Positions 7,065 through 16,066 of a DNA stretch of 64,000 nucleotides are shown here, piece after piece. Location of the stretch: the NCBI RefSeq assembly GCF_051380875.1, contig NZ_JBNYXW010000013.1, positions 1 to 64,000 of the forward strand. Reading direction: 5' to 3'. The notes under the pieces were generated by a model. The model saw only the letters and a list, made by a program, of their open reading frames with translations, was not told the DNA's origin and ran no database searches. The DNA comes from Janthinobacterium sp051380875 (GTDB taxonomy: Bacteria; Pseudomonadota; Gammaproteobacteria; Burkholderiales; Burkholderiaceae_D). A program made the position numbers and the translations under genes. Position 1 is the first letter of the stretch, and each line of letters starts with the position of its first letter.

Positions 7065-8393
7065 ATGAATATAGGACAAACGCTCGATGTCAGAGCACAC
7101 ATCAATAACAGGAAGATGAGCCGCTATCAGTGGCTTTTGCTGGCCTTGTGTTTCCTGATTGTCGCCACCGATGGCATGGATGTCGCGATCATGGGCTTCC
7201 TGGCGCCGGACATCATCAGGGAGTGGGGCATTTCGCGTGCCGCCTTCGGCGTGGTGATGAGTGCCGCACCGATCGGTCTGGCAGTGGGCGCCTTGCTCGT
7301 TGGCCCCATGTCGGACAAATACGGACGCAAGAAGCTGCTGATGGTGTCCGTCGCCTGGTTCGGCCTGTTCAGCATCCTCAGCGCTTTCTCGCCTGATGTG
7401 GTCACGCTGTCGGTGCTGCGCTTCCTGACCGGCCTGGGCCTGGGAGCGGCCATGCCGAACACCACCACCTTGTTGTCGGAATATGTGCCGGAACGTTCGC
7501 GCAGCGCGCTGATCGCCTTCATGTTTACCGGTTTTAACCTGGGCTCGGCGCTGGTCGGTTTCGGTGCGGCCGCCCTGTTGCCAGAGCATGGCTGGCGCAC
7601 GGTATTGATCGTCGGCGGGGTCATTCCGCTGGCTTGCCTGCCGTTCTACATGCTGCTGGTGCCGGAATCCGTGCGTTTCCTGGTGGTGCGCAAGTTTCCT
7701 GCCGAGCGCATCGGCCGTACCCTGCGCCGCGTGGTGGGCGGCGCGGTGCCCGATGGCGTAGCGTTTACCATCAGCGAACCGCAAGTGACAGGCTCGCAAC
7801 CGGGCAAGGTACTGTTGTCGCCTGCTTATCGCTCGATCACCCTGTCGTTGTGGGGCACGTATTTCATGGGCTTGCTGGTGATCTACCTGCTGAGCGGCTG
7901 GCTGCCGACCCTGATCAAGGACGCCGGCCTGCCGATCGAACGCGCCGCCAACATCACCGCGCTGTTCCAGCTTGGTGGTACGGTGGGCGCACTGATCGTC
8001 GGCTATTTGATGGATCGCATGGCGCCTAACCGCGTCATCGCCGCCGCGTATATTGCCGGCGCGGTCTTCATCCTGTTCCTGGCCTCGGGCAGCGTGACGT
8101 CGTCGAGCTTTGCCGGTTTCGTGCTGCTGGCCGGTTTTTGCATGAGCGGCGCGCAAACTGGCTTGAACGCCTTTGCACCATCGTGCTACCCGACCGCTGT
8201 GCGGGCCACGGGCGTCAGCTGGATGCTGGGCGTGGGCCGTTTCGGCAGCATCCTCGGTTCGTTTGCCGGTGGCCTGTTGCTATCGATGGGCTGGGGTTTC
8301 AGTTCCGTGATCGCCATCCTGGCCGTGCCGGCAAGCATCGCCGCACTCTTCATCATCTTTAATAAATCCGGCCCGCGCGCCGTGGCAGCTTAG
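7065..8393 (+). CDS. galT: Gallate / aromatic acid:H+ symporter (MFS, AAHS family)
   Basis: Imports gallate across the inner membrane with protons. The 442-residue protein has twelve predicted membrane segments, the AAHS signature in TM1 (DGMDVAIMGFLAPDI), the MFS motif GPMSDKYGRKK between TM2 and TM3, and its weaker repeat between TM8 and TM9 (GYLMDRMAPNRV). AGGAGA precedes ATG 7065. Only 8 bp separate it from gallate dioxygenase, so the two are co-transcribed. Substrate assignment rests on that linkage; the closest functional analogues are GalT and PcaK. Confidence 0.9.
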   Translation: MNIGQTLDVRAHINNRKMSRYQWLLLALCFLIVATDGMDVAIMGFLAPDIIREWGISRAAFGVVMSAAPIGLAVGALLVGPMSDKYGRKKLLMVSVAWFGLFSILSAFSPDVVTLSVLRFLTGLGLGAAMPNTTTLLSEYVPERSRSALIAFMFTGFNLGSALVGFGAAALLPEHGWRTVLIVGGVIPLACLPFYMLLVPESVRFLVVRKFPAERIGRTLRRVVGGAVPDGVAFTISEPQVTGSQPGKVLLSPAYRSITLSLWGTYFMGLLVIYLLSGWLPTLIKDAGLPIERAANITALFQLGGTVGALIVGYLMDRMAPNRVIAAAYIAGAVFILFLASGSVTSSSFAGFVLLAGFCMSGAQTGLNAFAPSCYPTAVRATGVSWMLGVGRFGSILGSFAGGLLLSMGWGFSSVIAILAVPASIAALFIIFNKSGPRAVAA

Positions 8394-8401
8394 GAATCGA
8401 C

Positions 8402-9712
8402 ATGGCTAACATCATCGGCGCCATCGCCTGTTCGCACACCCCCACCATCGGCTTTGCACTCGACGCCGCCAAGCAGCAGGACGCCGTCTGGGCGCCCATC
8501 TTCAAGGCCTTCGAGCCGGTACAGCAATGGCTGGCGGAGAAAAAGCCCGACGTCCTGCTGGTCATCTACAACGACCACGTCACGTCCTTCTTCTTCGACC
8601 ATTATTCAGCCTTTGCACTGGGCATAGGGGAGAGTTATCCGGCGGCCGATGAAGGCGGTGGCGCGCGCGACCTGCCGCCGGTTGCTGGCCATGCGGGCCT
8701 GGCGCGGCACATCGGCGCCTCGCTGATGGCCGACGAGTTCGACATGTCCTTCTTCCAGGACAAGGCGCTCGACCACGGCTGCTTCTCGCCGCTGTCCATC
8801 CTTTGGCCGCGCGCGAACGGTGCCTGGCCGGGCAGCATCGTGCCGTTGCAGATGGGGGTGCTGCAGTTCCCCGTGCCGTCGGCGCGCCGCTGCTACAAGC
8901 TGGGGCAGGGCTTGCGCCGGGCCATCGAAAGCTATCCGGAAGACTTGAACGTTGTGCTGGTAGCCACCGGTGGCCTGTCGCACCAGGTGCACGGCGAGCG
9001 TGCCGGTTTCAACAACACGCCGTGGGACCATCAATTCCTCGACCTGTTTGAGAACGATCCGGAAACCTTGCTGAATATGACGCACGCCGACTTTGCCCGC
9101 CTGGGCGGCTGGGAAAGCGCCGAAGTGGTGATGTGGATGGCCATGCGTGGTGCCATGTCGGCCAAGTTACATTGCCTGCACCGCGAGTATTACCTGCCGT
9201 CGATGACGGGCATTGCCGTGGCTCTGTATGAAAATGTCGCCACCGTGGATGCGGCGCTGACGGCGCGCGCCATCGAACAGCACCGTGCGCATATCGCCCA
9301 CCAGACGCATGGCGTGGAGGAACTGCCGGGAACCTATCCATTCACGCTGGAGACCAGCGTGCGTGCCTACCGCGTCAACAAGTATCTGCATCAATTGATC
9401 GATCCGGGTTTTCGCGCACGCTTCCTGGCCAGCCCCGAGGCCACCTACGATGCTGCGCAGCTGACGACTGAAGAGCGCGAGCTGATCAGCACGCGCAACT
9501 GGCGCGGCATGATCCAGTACGGGGTGATCTTTTTCCTGCTGGAAAAGCTGGGCGCCGCCGTGGGTGTGTCAAACCTGCACATCTACGCTGCCATGCGCGG
9601 CCAGTCGCTGGCGGATTTCCAGCAAACCCGCAATGCCCCCGGCGCGCTGTATTCGGTGGCATCGACGTCCACGGCCGGCGCGACGAACTGGGACAAGCCC
9701 GCCGCCAAATAA
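8402..9712 (+). CDS. galA: Gallate dioxygenase (fused LigB and LigA domains)
   Basis: Extradiol ring cleavage of gallate to 4-oxalomesaconate, with Fe(II). The 436-residue protein has the catalytic LigB-type domain in residues 1-280 (His12 in ACSHTPT and His59 in YNDHV are the expected iron ligands; VATGGLSHQVHG supplies the acid-base His region) and a LigA-type domain at about 335-415 (NKYLHQLIDPGFRARFL to YAAMRGQSL). In protocatechuate 4,5-dioxygenase these are separate subunits; the fused layout and length are characteristic of gallate dioxygenases. It follows galT by 8 bp. Confidence 0.95.
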   Translation: MANIIGAIACSHTPTIGFALDAAKQQDAVWAPIFKAFEPVQQWLAEKKPDVLLVIYNDHVTSFFFDHYSAFALGIGESYPAADEGGGARDLPPVAGHAGLARHIGASLMADEFDMSFFQDKALDHGCFSPLSILWPRANGAWPGSIVPLQMGVLQFPVPSARRCYKLGQGLRRAIESYPEDLNVVLVATGGLSHQVHGERAGFNNTPWDHQFLDLFENDPETLLNMTHADFARLGGWESAEVVMWMAMRGAMSAKLHCLHREYYLPSMTGIAVALYENVATVDAALTARAIEQHRAHIAHQTHGVEELPGTYPFTLETSVRAYRVNKYLHQLIDPGFRARFLASPEATYDAAQLTTEERELISTRNWRGMIQYGVIFFLLEKLGAAVGVSNLHIYAAMRGQSLADFQQTRNAPGALYSVASTSTAGATNWDKPAAK

Positions 9713-9731
9713 GCTGTATCGCTGTAGCCTC

Positions 9732-9757
9732 AGCGCCGCCTCGCAAGAGGTGGCGCT
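9732..9757 (+). terminator. Stem-loop between galA and the porin gene
   Basis: An 11-bp stem (9732-9742 with 9747-9757, one G-U pair) closed by a GCAA loop. There is no T-tract after it, so it is more likely an RNA-stabilising or attenuating hairpin that lowers read-through into the porin than a true terminator. Confidence 0.5.
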
Positions 9758-9797
9758 ATCTCAACACGTCTGATCAAAACCAAAAACAGGAGACACA

Positions 9798-10901
9798 ATG
9801 AACAAAAAAATCATCCCGAGCACCCTCGCCGTTGCCCTCGCCGCTGCCATCCTCGCCCCGTGTGTCGCCCACGCGCAAAGCAGCATCACCACGTATGGCA
9901 TCATCGATGCGGCCGTGGAGTATTACAGCAATGCCGACGCGGCCGGTAACAGTGTCACCCGCATGCCCAGCCTGGGTGGCGGCATGTTTCCTTCCCGCCT
10001 GGGTTTTCGCGGCGTGGAAGACCTGGGCGGCGGCCTGAGAGCCGTCTTCGTGCTGGAAAATGGCTTCGCGCCGGACACGGGCGTGCTGGGCCAGGGTAAC
10101 CGCCTTTTTGGCCGTCAGGCGAATGTCGGCCTGTCCGGTAACTGGGGCACCGTCACCGTGGGCCGCAACTACAATATGCTGACCACCTCGACCTATGACG
10201 TCGACATCATCGGCCCGTCGCAATACGGCCTCGGCTCGCTCGATTCTTTCATTCCGAATGGCCGCAGCGACAATTCCATCGCCTATAAGGGCGCTTTCAG
10301 CGGCGTGACCGTGGGCGGTACATATAGCCTGGGGCGCGACACCTCGTCGGCCGGCGGCCCGGCCGGCACGAATTGCGGCGGCGAAAGTGCCACCGATGCC
10401 ATGCAATGCCGCGAGTGGTCGGCGCTGCTTCGATACGACGGCCAGGGTTTTGCGCTGATGAGCGCGTATGACCGCATCTACGGTGGTCCCAGCGCCTCCG
10501 GCGGCTTGAACAGCAGCGACAAGACGGACAGCCGCTTCCACGCCGCCGCCTTTGTCAAGTCGGACGACTGGCGGGTGGGAGGCGGCGTGATCACGCGCAA
10601 GAACGAAGGTTCGGCCACGCCACGCAGCAATCTGTACTACATCAGTGCGGCCTACAATATGACGCCGCTGCTGACGGTGGACGCTCAACTGGCCAAGCTG
10701 GATTACCGCAACAGCAACAATGACAGCGGCCAGGTGCTGTTGCGCGGGATCTACAACCTGTCCAAGCGCAGCGCCGTGTACCTGGCGGTGGGCCGCATCA
10801 GCAATGACGGCACGGCGGCACTGGCGTTGAGCGCTGGCGGTTCCGTCGGCGCCGGCAAGAACCAGGCAGGCATCATCACTGGCATCAAGCACAGCTTCTA
10901 G
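9798..10901 (+). CDS. galP: Outer-membrane general porin, probably for gallate uptake
   Basis: A 367-residue Gram-negative porin of the Burkholderiales type: signal peptide ending AHA at about residue 26, then SSITTYGIIDAAVEYYS, LGFRGVEDLGGGLRAVFVLENGF, NVGLSG and the terminal phenylalanine strand ending IKHSF. It should form a trimeric 16-stranded barrel. It follows galA by 85 bp with a good AGGAG site, matching the position of galP in gallate clusters of other bacteria. Its TAG stop (10899-10901) is part of the CTAG target duplicated by the adjacent IS1380-family insertion, so the coding sequence is unharmed. Confidence 0.9.
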   Translation: MNKKIIPSTLAVALAAAILAPCVAHAQSSITTYGIIDAAVEYYSNADAAGNSVTRMPSLGGGMFPSRLGFRGVEDLGGGLRAVFVLENGFAPDTGVLGQGNRLFGRQANVGLSGNWGTVTVGRNYNMLTTSTYDVDIIGPSQYGLGSLDSFIPNGRSDNSIAYKGAFSGVTVGGTYSLGRDTSSAGGPAGTNCGGESATDAMQCREWSALLRYDGQGFALMSAYDRIYGGPSASGGLNSSDKTDSRFHAAAFVKSDDWRVGGGVITRKNEGSATPRSNLYYISAAYNMTPLLTVDAQLAKLDYRNSNNDSGQVLLRGIYNLSKRSAVYLAVGRISNDGTAALALSAGGSVGAGKNQAGIITGIKHSF

Positions 10902-10914
10902 CCTGAATTTTGCA
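10902..10914 (+). repeat. Left terminal inverted repeat of the IS1380-family element
   Basis: Matches the right end (12556-12568, complementary strand) at 11 of 13 positions; CTAG precedes it directly. Confidence 0.8.
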
Positions 10915-11002
10915 TAAAAAAGGGCAAGAGTGCCGTAAGTGATTGATAAAATGTGAGTTATCCCTAAAACACATTCATCTACACGAACACACCTTGCCCG
11001 GT

Positions 11003-12385
11003 ATGAATTCTACCCCAGAGCAGCTCCGTTTTGCATCCATTCCCGCCCATAGCGTCCGCGCAGATTTCGCCGGTGGCGGCTTGTCGTCCGATCTCGGCCC
11101 GATTCTACTGCGCGGTATCGACCTCCAGATTGGCCTGACGGCACGCATCGCTGCAGCCTTGCCTGACCGCCGTCATCAGAGTTACGTGAACCATTCGTAT
11201 CACGATATTTTGACGCAGCGAATCTACCAAATTGGCTGCGGCTACGAGGACGGGAACGATTCGAACAGCCTGCGCCATGACCCGATGTTCAAGCTTGGCG
11301 TGGCCCGTTTGCCGCTCGACGATGACGCTGCACTGGCATCGGGGGCGACGATCTCACGCTTCGAACATGCCGTGAGACGCCAAGACATCTATCGTGTCAG
11401 CGAGGCCCTCGTCGAGCAGTTCATTGCCAGCTTTGCCAGTGCGCCAAAAAGCTTAATTCTCGACCTGGATCACTCCGAGTGATGCGTGCTACGGCCAGCA
11501 GCCACTGGCGTTCTACCACCACCACTATGGTTCGACGTGTTACCTGCCGCTGATGATTTTCGATGGCCAATCCGGCGCCTTGATAGCGGCCGTGCTACGG
11601 CCCGGCAAGCGACCATTTGGCGAGGAGAATGCGATGATCATGCGGCGCGTTCTAAAACTGATTCGCCGCCATTTCCCCGCCACCCACATTCGCGTTCGGG
11701 GCGACGGTCATTTCAGCGGACCTGAATTGATGGGCCTGATCGACAGCATGCCGAACACCGACTTCATCTTCGGTTTCTCCTGCAACGTCAAGCTGCACGC
11801 GATGGCTGAGCCAACAAAGCTTCGCGCCTGCGATCTTTGGGTAGCGGCGCAAACGCAGGACGTGGTGCCGAGCGCGGTGCGCCTGTTCGATGAATTTACT
11901 TAAAGGCGCGCTCATGGCCGAGGGCTTGGCGCGTGCTGTTGAAGGCCGAGGTCATGGCGCTCGGCGAGAACACGCGGTTCAGCGTGACCTCGCTAATTGG
12001 AGTCGATGCCGGCACGCTGTACGAAGACATTTATTGCGCGCGTGGTCAGGCCGAAAACTACATCAAGCATCTCAAGAATGATCTGGCGGCCGATCGCACC
12101 CCGTGCACTAGCTTCCTCGCCAATTGCATGCGCTTGTTGCTGCATGCAGCGGCCTATGTTTTGCACCAGCAACTGCGTACGCAGGCGCTGCAGCATACCG
12201 CACTGTCGGGCGCGCAGCCATCGACGGTCATCTCGAAACTGTTCAAAATCGCCGTGCAGGTCAGGCAGTACAAGAACAAAATCGTCCTCCATCTGCCAAG
12301 CGCGTGCGCTGTCAAAGATTTGCTGCAGACATTGACCGAGCGAATGTATCTGCCGACGCACGCCAAGACCATCAACTCGTCCTAA
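11003..12385 (+). pseudogene. IS1380-family transposase, two compensating frameshifts
   Basis: Starts at ATG 11003 (MNSTPEQLRFAS) and reads SLILDLDHSE, the first DDE acidic block, before a stop. Removing one T at 11480 restores the reading to DACYGQQPLAFYHHHYG and through RGDGHFSGPELM. A second break at about 11902, where one base is missing in ACTTA-AAG, returns to the first frame, giving LLKAEVMALGENTRFSVTSL, ARGQAENYIKHLKNDL and the C-terminus ending at 12385. With both corrections the protein would be about 460 residues and complete. The indels may be real decay or sequence errors. Confidence 0.88.
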
Positions 12386-12555
12386 GCAAGTCACGTCCGG
12401 CCTGCCGAGAACTGACCAACCCGCCGCCAACAATCAACCCGCATGCCGCTTCATTTGAGCCCCGTTCAATTGGGTAGGGACGACATCGCCCGCGACGTCC
12501 CAATTGCAGCCGATGCAGTCCGATGTCGGCAGACCGAGGCCGTAGTGGCAACTTG

Positions 12556-12568
12556 TGAAACATTCAGG
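12556..12568 (-). repeat. Right terminal inverted repeat of the IS1380-family element
   Basis: Inward reading CCTGAATGTTTCA; the second CTAG target copy follows at 12569-12572. Confidence 0.8.
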
Positions 12569-12862
12569 CTAGGGCGAGACCGCGCGAGCCTGATGGTCTC
12601 CGAGGTCGAGCGCCTTGCCGCGGAATTCATCACGGAGAGGCGCTGCACGCTCAGCCACGCGATTGACAGCTATCTCTGCTAAAAGAAGAACGGCTCGACC
12701 GAAAATTCGACCGGGCCGTAAAGGCTTTACCTCAGCGCCACACCGTGGCGCTTACTGAAAAGAGACCTCAACTGAATGGCATTACACTTTCTGGTGGGCT
12801 ATTTTTCTTGCGTGTCTGATTCATCTGTCCATGCAGGCATGCTGCATGGCGCGATCCGTCAG
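12569..12862. other. Non-coding gap between IS element and aldehyde dehydrogenase gene
   Basis: No convincing gene. It lies between convergent genes. A strong hairpin is present at 12734-12752 (8-bp stem AGCGCCAC/GTGGCGCT, 3-nt loop) without a T-run; it may be the transcript end for the convergent units. A TCGACCG direct repeat lies just before it. Confidence 0.6.
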
Positions 12863-14491
12863 TTATAGAATGAAGCGGGTATTGATGAAGTTTGATTGAT
12901 GGTCGAGTACGATCGAGGTCAATAGTTTTTTGCTCGTTTCGCTCTGCTTGGCCGCAATCATCGAACGAATGGAGAAGGCGCGCAGGGCATCGGCCACGGA
13001 TAGTGTTCCTTCTGCGGAATCTTTACGTCCGGTAAAGGGAAATACATCGGGGCCGCGCTGGCATTGGCAATTCAGGTTCACGCGGCATACCTGATTGACC
13101 AGCGAATCTACAAGCGAGCCGATCTGCGCAGGATCGGTGCCGAAGATGCTGACCTGCTGCCCATGATCGGAGCTCATGACATAGTCCAGCGCCGTTTCAA
13201 TTTCCGTAAATGGCGCAACTGGCACTACCGGGCCGAATTGTTCTTCCCGGTACAGCTTCATGCCTGGCTTGACGGGGAACACCACGGCAGGGTAAAACAG
13301 CGTCCCGTATGTCGCGCCGCCGTCTTCGTTGATGACGCTTGCTCCTTGCGCTGTTGCATCGTCAATGCATGCGCTCAGGTAGTGGATCTTTTCAGCATCG
13401 GGAAGTGGTGTGAGGGTGACCCCATTGTCCCACGGCATGCCAATCTTGAGTTTGCCGATTTCTTCGCAAAAATGGCGCAAAAAATCATCGGCAATCGATT
13501 GGTGCACCAGGATCATCTTGATCGCCGTACAGCGTTGCCCATTGAAGGACAGGGCGCCGGCGATGCATTCCTTGACGGCCAGGTTGATGTCGGCATCGGG
13601 CAGGATGATAGCGGCATTTTTTGCGTCCAGCCCCAGGACGGCCCGCAGGCGGTTGGACTTCGGGTGTTGCTTCTTGAGCTGGTCTGCCACCCTGCTGGAG
13701 CCAATCAGGGCCAGCACATTGATGTTTCCTGTACGCATTAAATGTGGCGCCACTTCGGCGCCGCGTCCATACACCGTGTTGATGACGCCGCGGGGGAAGG
13801 CGCTGCGGAAGGGTTCCAGCATGGGGGAAAATAGCAGCGTCCCAAATTTTGGCGGCTTGAACACGACGGCGTTGCCCATGAGGAGTGCGGGAATCAGCGT
13901 CGTGAAGGTTTCATTGAGCGGATAGTTGTAAGGCCCCATGCAAAGTACGACGCCGAGGGGCGAGCGGCGGATCTGGGCAATGGTGCCGTCCACGCTTTGA
14001 AAGCGCGAGTTGCCATTGTCGAGTTCTTTCAAGGCATCGATCGTCGCTTTGATGTAGTCGATTGTGCGGTCAAATTCCTTTTCCGAGTCGACTGCGCTTT
14101 TGCCGATTTCCCACATGATCAGCTTGACGATTTCCTGTCGTTTGGCAACAATTTGATTGGTAAAGTTGAGCACGCAGTCGATGCGGTCCCCGACTGACAT
14201 GGTCGGCCATGGACCGCGCCCATTGTCATAGGCCTCAATGGCCGCATCCAGCGAGCGCTGCGCTTCTGCGACGCCGGCGACCGGATAGCTGCCGACCTCG
14301 ACGCGGCGCACGACGCCATCCGTGTCTACAACATGCAGCGGCGAAAGTACCGTGCGGATATCTCCGGCCCAGGTTTCAAGCACGCCGTTGACGAGCATGG
14401 CGCGCTGATGGAGTTGCCCGGGAAGCCGGTGTTGCGGCGGAATGTCCTCGTCGCGAGGGAAAATGTTCTTCAGAGTGTCTATCATCTTCAT
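12863..14491 (-). CDS. GapN-like NADP-dependent aldehyde dehydrogenase
   Basis: A 542-residue ALDH-superfamily enzyme. Visible are the substrate/NAD segment GPYNYPLNE (Asn189), PPKFGTLL, the LGLDAKN region where the general base lies (Asp289 where most ALDHs have Glu), and the catalytic Cys321 in FNGQRCTA, a version of the motif typical of non-phosphorylating glyceraldehyde-3-phosphate dehydrogenases. The ATG at 14491 has GGAG before it; longer frames upstream run into manD. It lies 79 bp after manD on the same strand. In a KDG pathway it could oxidise glyceraldehyde-3-phosphate to 3-phosphoglycerate with NADPH formation, but an aldehyde uronate substrate is also possible. Confidence 0.8.
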   Translation of the reverse strand: MKMIDTLKNIFPRDEDIPPQHRLPGQLHQRAMLVNGVLETWAGDIRTVLSPLHVVDTDGVVRRVEVGSYPVAGVAEAQRSLDAAIEAYDNGRGPWPTMSVGDRIDCVLNFTNQIVAKRQEIVKLIMWEIGKSAVDSEKEFDRTIDYIKATIDALKELDNGNSRFQSVDGTIAQIRRSPLGVVLCMGPYNYPLNETFTTLIPALLMGNAVVFKPPKFGTLLFSPMLEPFRSAFPRGVINTVYGRGAEVAPHLMRTGNINVLALIGSSRVADQLKKQHPKSNRLRAVLGLDAKNAAIILPDADINLAVKECIAGALSFNGQRCTAIKMILVHQSIADDFLRHFCEEIGKLKIGMPWDNGVTLTPLPDAEKIHYLSACIDDATAQGASVINEDGGATYGTLFYPAVVFPVKPGMKLYREEQFGPVVPVAPFTEIETALDYVMSSDHGQQVSIFGTDPAQIGSLVDSLVNQVCRVNLNCQCQRGPDVFPFTGRKDSAEGTLSVADALRAFSIRSMIAAKQSETSKKLLTSIVLDHQSNFINTRFIL

Positions 14492-14570
14492 GCATTTCGC
14501 TCCATTGGAGTGCGGATGGTGAGGGGCAAGGTGCGGCCGTCCTGCCCCCCCAAGCTTGCCCGGCAGCGCC

Positions 14571-15782
14571 TTACCAGTTGCAGAGCGTGCCGTCATGGGC
14601 CAGGCGGTTCACTGGCAGGTAGGCGCGCTGATACGGATACTTGGCGGCCAGGGCTTCGTCGATATCGACGCCATGGCCGGGCGTGTCGCCCACGTGCAGG
14701 AAGCCATCCTCGAAGCGATAGTCATGCGGGAAGACGGCGTCGGTCTCTTCTGTGTGGCGCATGTATTCCTGGATGCCGAAATTGGGCACCCAGGTATCGA
14801 AGTGCAGCGCTGCGCCCATGCAAACGGGCGACAGGTCGGTGGCGCCATGGCAGCCGGTGCGCACCTGGTACATCGCCGCCAGATCGGCGATGCGGCGCAG
14901 GTGCGTGATGCCGCCTGCATGGACGACCGTGGCGCGAATGTAATCGATATATTGCTTCTCGATCAGTTCCTTGCAATCCCAGATGGTATTGAACACTTCG
15001 CCGACCGCAATCGGCGTCACGGTATGCTCGCGGATCAGGCGGAAGGCATCCTGGTTCTCGGCCGGCGTCGGGTCTTCCATCCAGAACAAACGGTACGGTT
15101 CCATCGATTTGCCCAGGCGCGCCGCCTCGATCGGGGTGAGCCGGTGGTGGACGTCGTGCAGCAGGTGGTGTTCCCAGCCCAATTTGTCGCGCAAGCGGTC
15201 GAATAGTTTCGGTGCGTGATCCAGGTAGCGTTCGGTGGACCAGTCGTGTTCGGATGGCAGCGACCCATCGGCCGGCTCGTAGAACATGCTGTCCTTCGAC
15301 ACGCCATAGACTTTTTTCAAGCCAGGCACGCCAGCCTGCGCGCGGATCGCTTTGTAGCCCATCGATGCGTAACGCAGCACTTCGTCCACGGTTTCCTCGA
15401 TATCGCCGCCATTGGCATGGCCGTACACCATCACGCCATTGCGACTTCTTCCACCCAGCAATTGGTACAGCGGCATATTCGCCGCCTTGGCCTTGATATC
15501 CCACAGCGCCGTATCGACGGCGGCAATGGCGCTCATCGTCACGGGGCCACGCCGCCAGTAGGCACCACGGTACAGGTATTGCCAGATGTCTTCGATCTGA
15601 TGGGCATCGCGCCCGATCAGGCAAGGGATCACATGGTCGGTCAGGTAGGAGGCAACGGCCAGTTCGCGGCCATTCAAAGTGGCATCGCCGATGCCGGTCA
15701 AGCCCTCATCGGTATAAATTTTCAGGGTGACGAAATTGCGGCCTGGAGAGCAGATGATGACTTTGGCATCGGTGATTTTCAC
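14571..15782 (-). CDS. manD: D-mannonate dehydratase, ManD (enolase superfamily)
   Basis: Dehydrates D-mannonate to 2-keto-3-deoxygluconate. The 403-residue sequence follows the characterised ManD enzymes closely along its length: CPGRNFVTLKI-like N-terminus (here CSPGRNFVTLKI), NGRELAV, DAHQIEDIW, YGHANGGDIEE, LHDVHHRLTP (metal and acid-base region), WMEDPTPAENQ, AVGEVFNTIWDCKE, TGCHGATDLSPV and the end VNRLAHDGTLCNW. It replaces UxuA, the unrelated mannonate dehydratase of E. coli. It diverges from the GntR-type regulator across a 284-bp region with operator-like palindromes. Confidence 0.95.
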   Translation of the reverse strand: MKITDAKVIICSPGRNFVTLKIYTDEGLTGIGDATLNGRELAVASYLTDHVIPCLIGRDAHQIEDIWQYLYRGAYWRRGPVTMSAIAAVDTALWDIKAKAANMPLYQLLGGRSRNGVMVYGHANGGDIEETVDEVLRYASMGYKAIRAQAGVPGLKKVYGVSKDSMFYEPADGSLPSEHDWSTERYLDHAPKLFDRLRDKLGWEHHLLHDVHHRLTPIEAARLGKSMEPYRLFWMEDPTPAENQDAFRLIREHTVTPIAVGEVFNTIWDCKELIEKQYIDYIRATVVHAGGITHLRRIADLAAMYQVRTGCHGATDLSPVCMGAALHFDTWVPNFGIQEYMRHTEETDAVFPHDYRFEDGFLHVGDTPGHGVDIDEALAAKYPYQRAYLPVNRLAHDGTLCNW

Positions 15783-15820
15783 GGCGTCCTCATTGGGTGG
15801 GTGGAGAAAGTTGTCTCTAA

Positions 15821-15833
15821 TTGGTCAGGCCAG
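15821..15833. promoter_or_regulatory. Secondary UxuR-like half-palindrome near manD
   Basis: TTGGTCAGGCCAG is a one-mismatch version of the TTGGTCNGACCA palindrome at 15874-15890 and lies 39 bp before the manD start. A further degenerate copy (TTGGCTAGACC) is at 15854-15864. Confidence 0.45.
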
Positions 15834-15873
15834 TATGGCATTAATCATTTATTTTGGCTAGACCTTGTTGCAT

Positions 15874-15890
15874 TTTTGGTCGGACCAAAA
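15874..15890. promoter_or_regulatory. Operator palindrome for the GntR/FadR-family regulator
   Basis: A perfect palindrome: TTTTGGT (15874-15880), a 3-bp centre CGG, then ACCAAAA (15884-15890). It contains the TGGTnnnACCA core recognised by FadR-subfamily GntR regulators such as UxuR and ExuR. It sits between the divergent manD and regulator genes. Related degenerate sites lie at 15821, 15854 and about 15895, so the whole intergenic region looks like a multi-site control region. Confidence 0.7.
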
Positions 15891-16066
15891 TAGAATGGCC
15901 TGACCGGTTGAAAATTTAGCTGACAAAATTTGCGATGTGATGGCCGGTACGTTGAACGTGATCCGCTGGCGGTCACGATGTTGCAGTCGAAGAATGGGGA
16001 AATGCAATGGAAGGTGTCGCTGCATATAAAATGGCGTTCCATTCATTTCTAGTGAAGAGAGAAAAA

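Larger units (their letters stand above)
10902..12568 (+). mobile_element. Complete IS1380-family insertion sequence
   Basis: The 1,667-bp element is bounded by imperfect inverted ends: CCTGAATTTTGCA at 10902 and, read inward from the other end, CCTGAATGTTTCA at 12568. It is flanked by the direct repeat CTAG (10898-10901 and 12569-12572). Length and a 4-bp target duplication fit the IS1380 family, as does the single DDE transposase gene inside. The transposase is disrupted by two single-base indels, so the copy is probably not self-mobile. About 180 bp of non-coding sequence lie between the transposase stop and the right end. Confidence 0.9.

Noticed and set aside
12477..12501. Imperfect palindrome GGGACGACATCG...ACGTCCC inside the IS as its terminal repeat
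   Set aside because: The pair CCTGAAT...ATTCAGG with flanking CTAG duplications fits the family length and target size better.
12443..12682. 79-residue open frame crossing the right end of the IS element
   Set aside because: It spans the IS terminus and the target duplication, so it is a chance fusion without similarity to known proteins.
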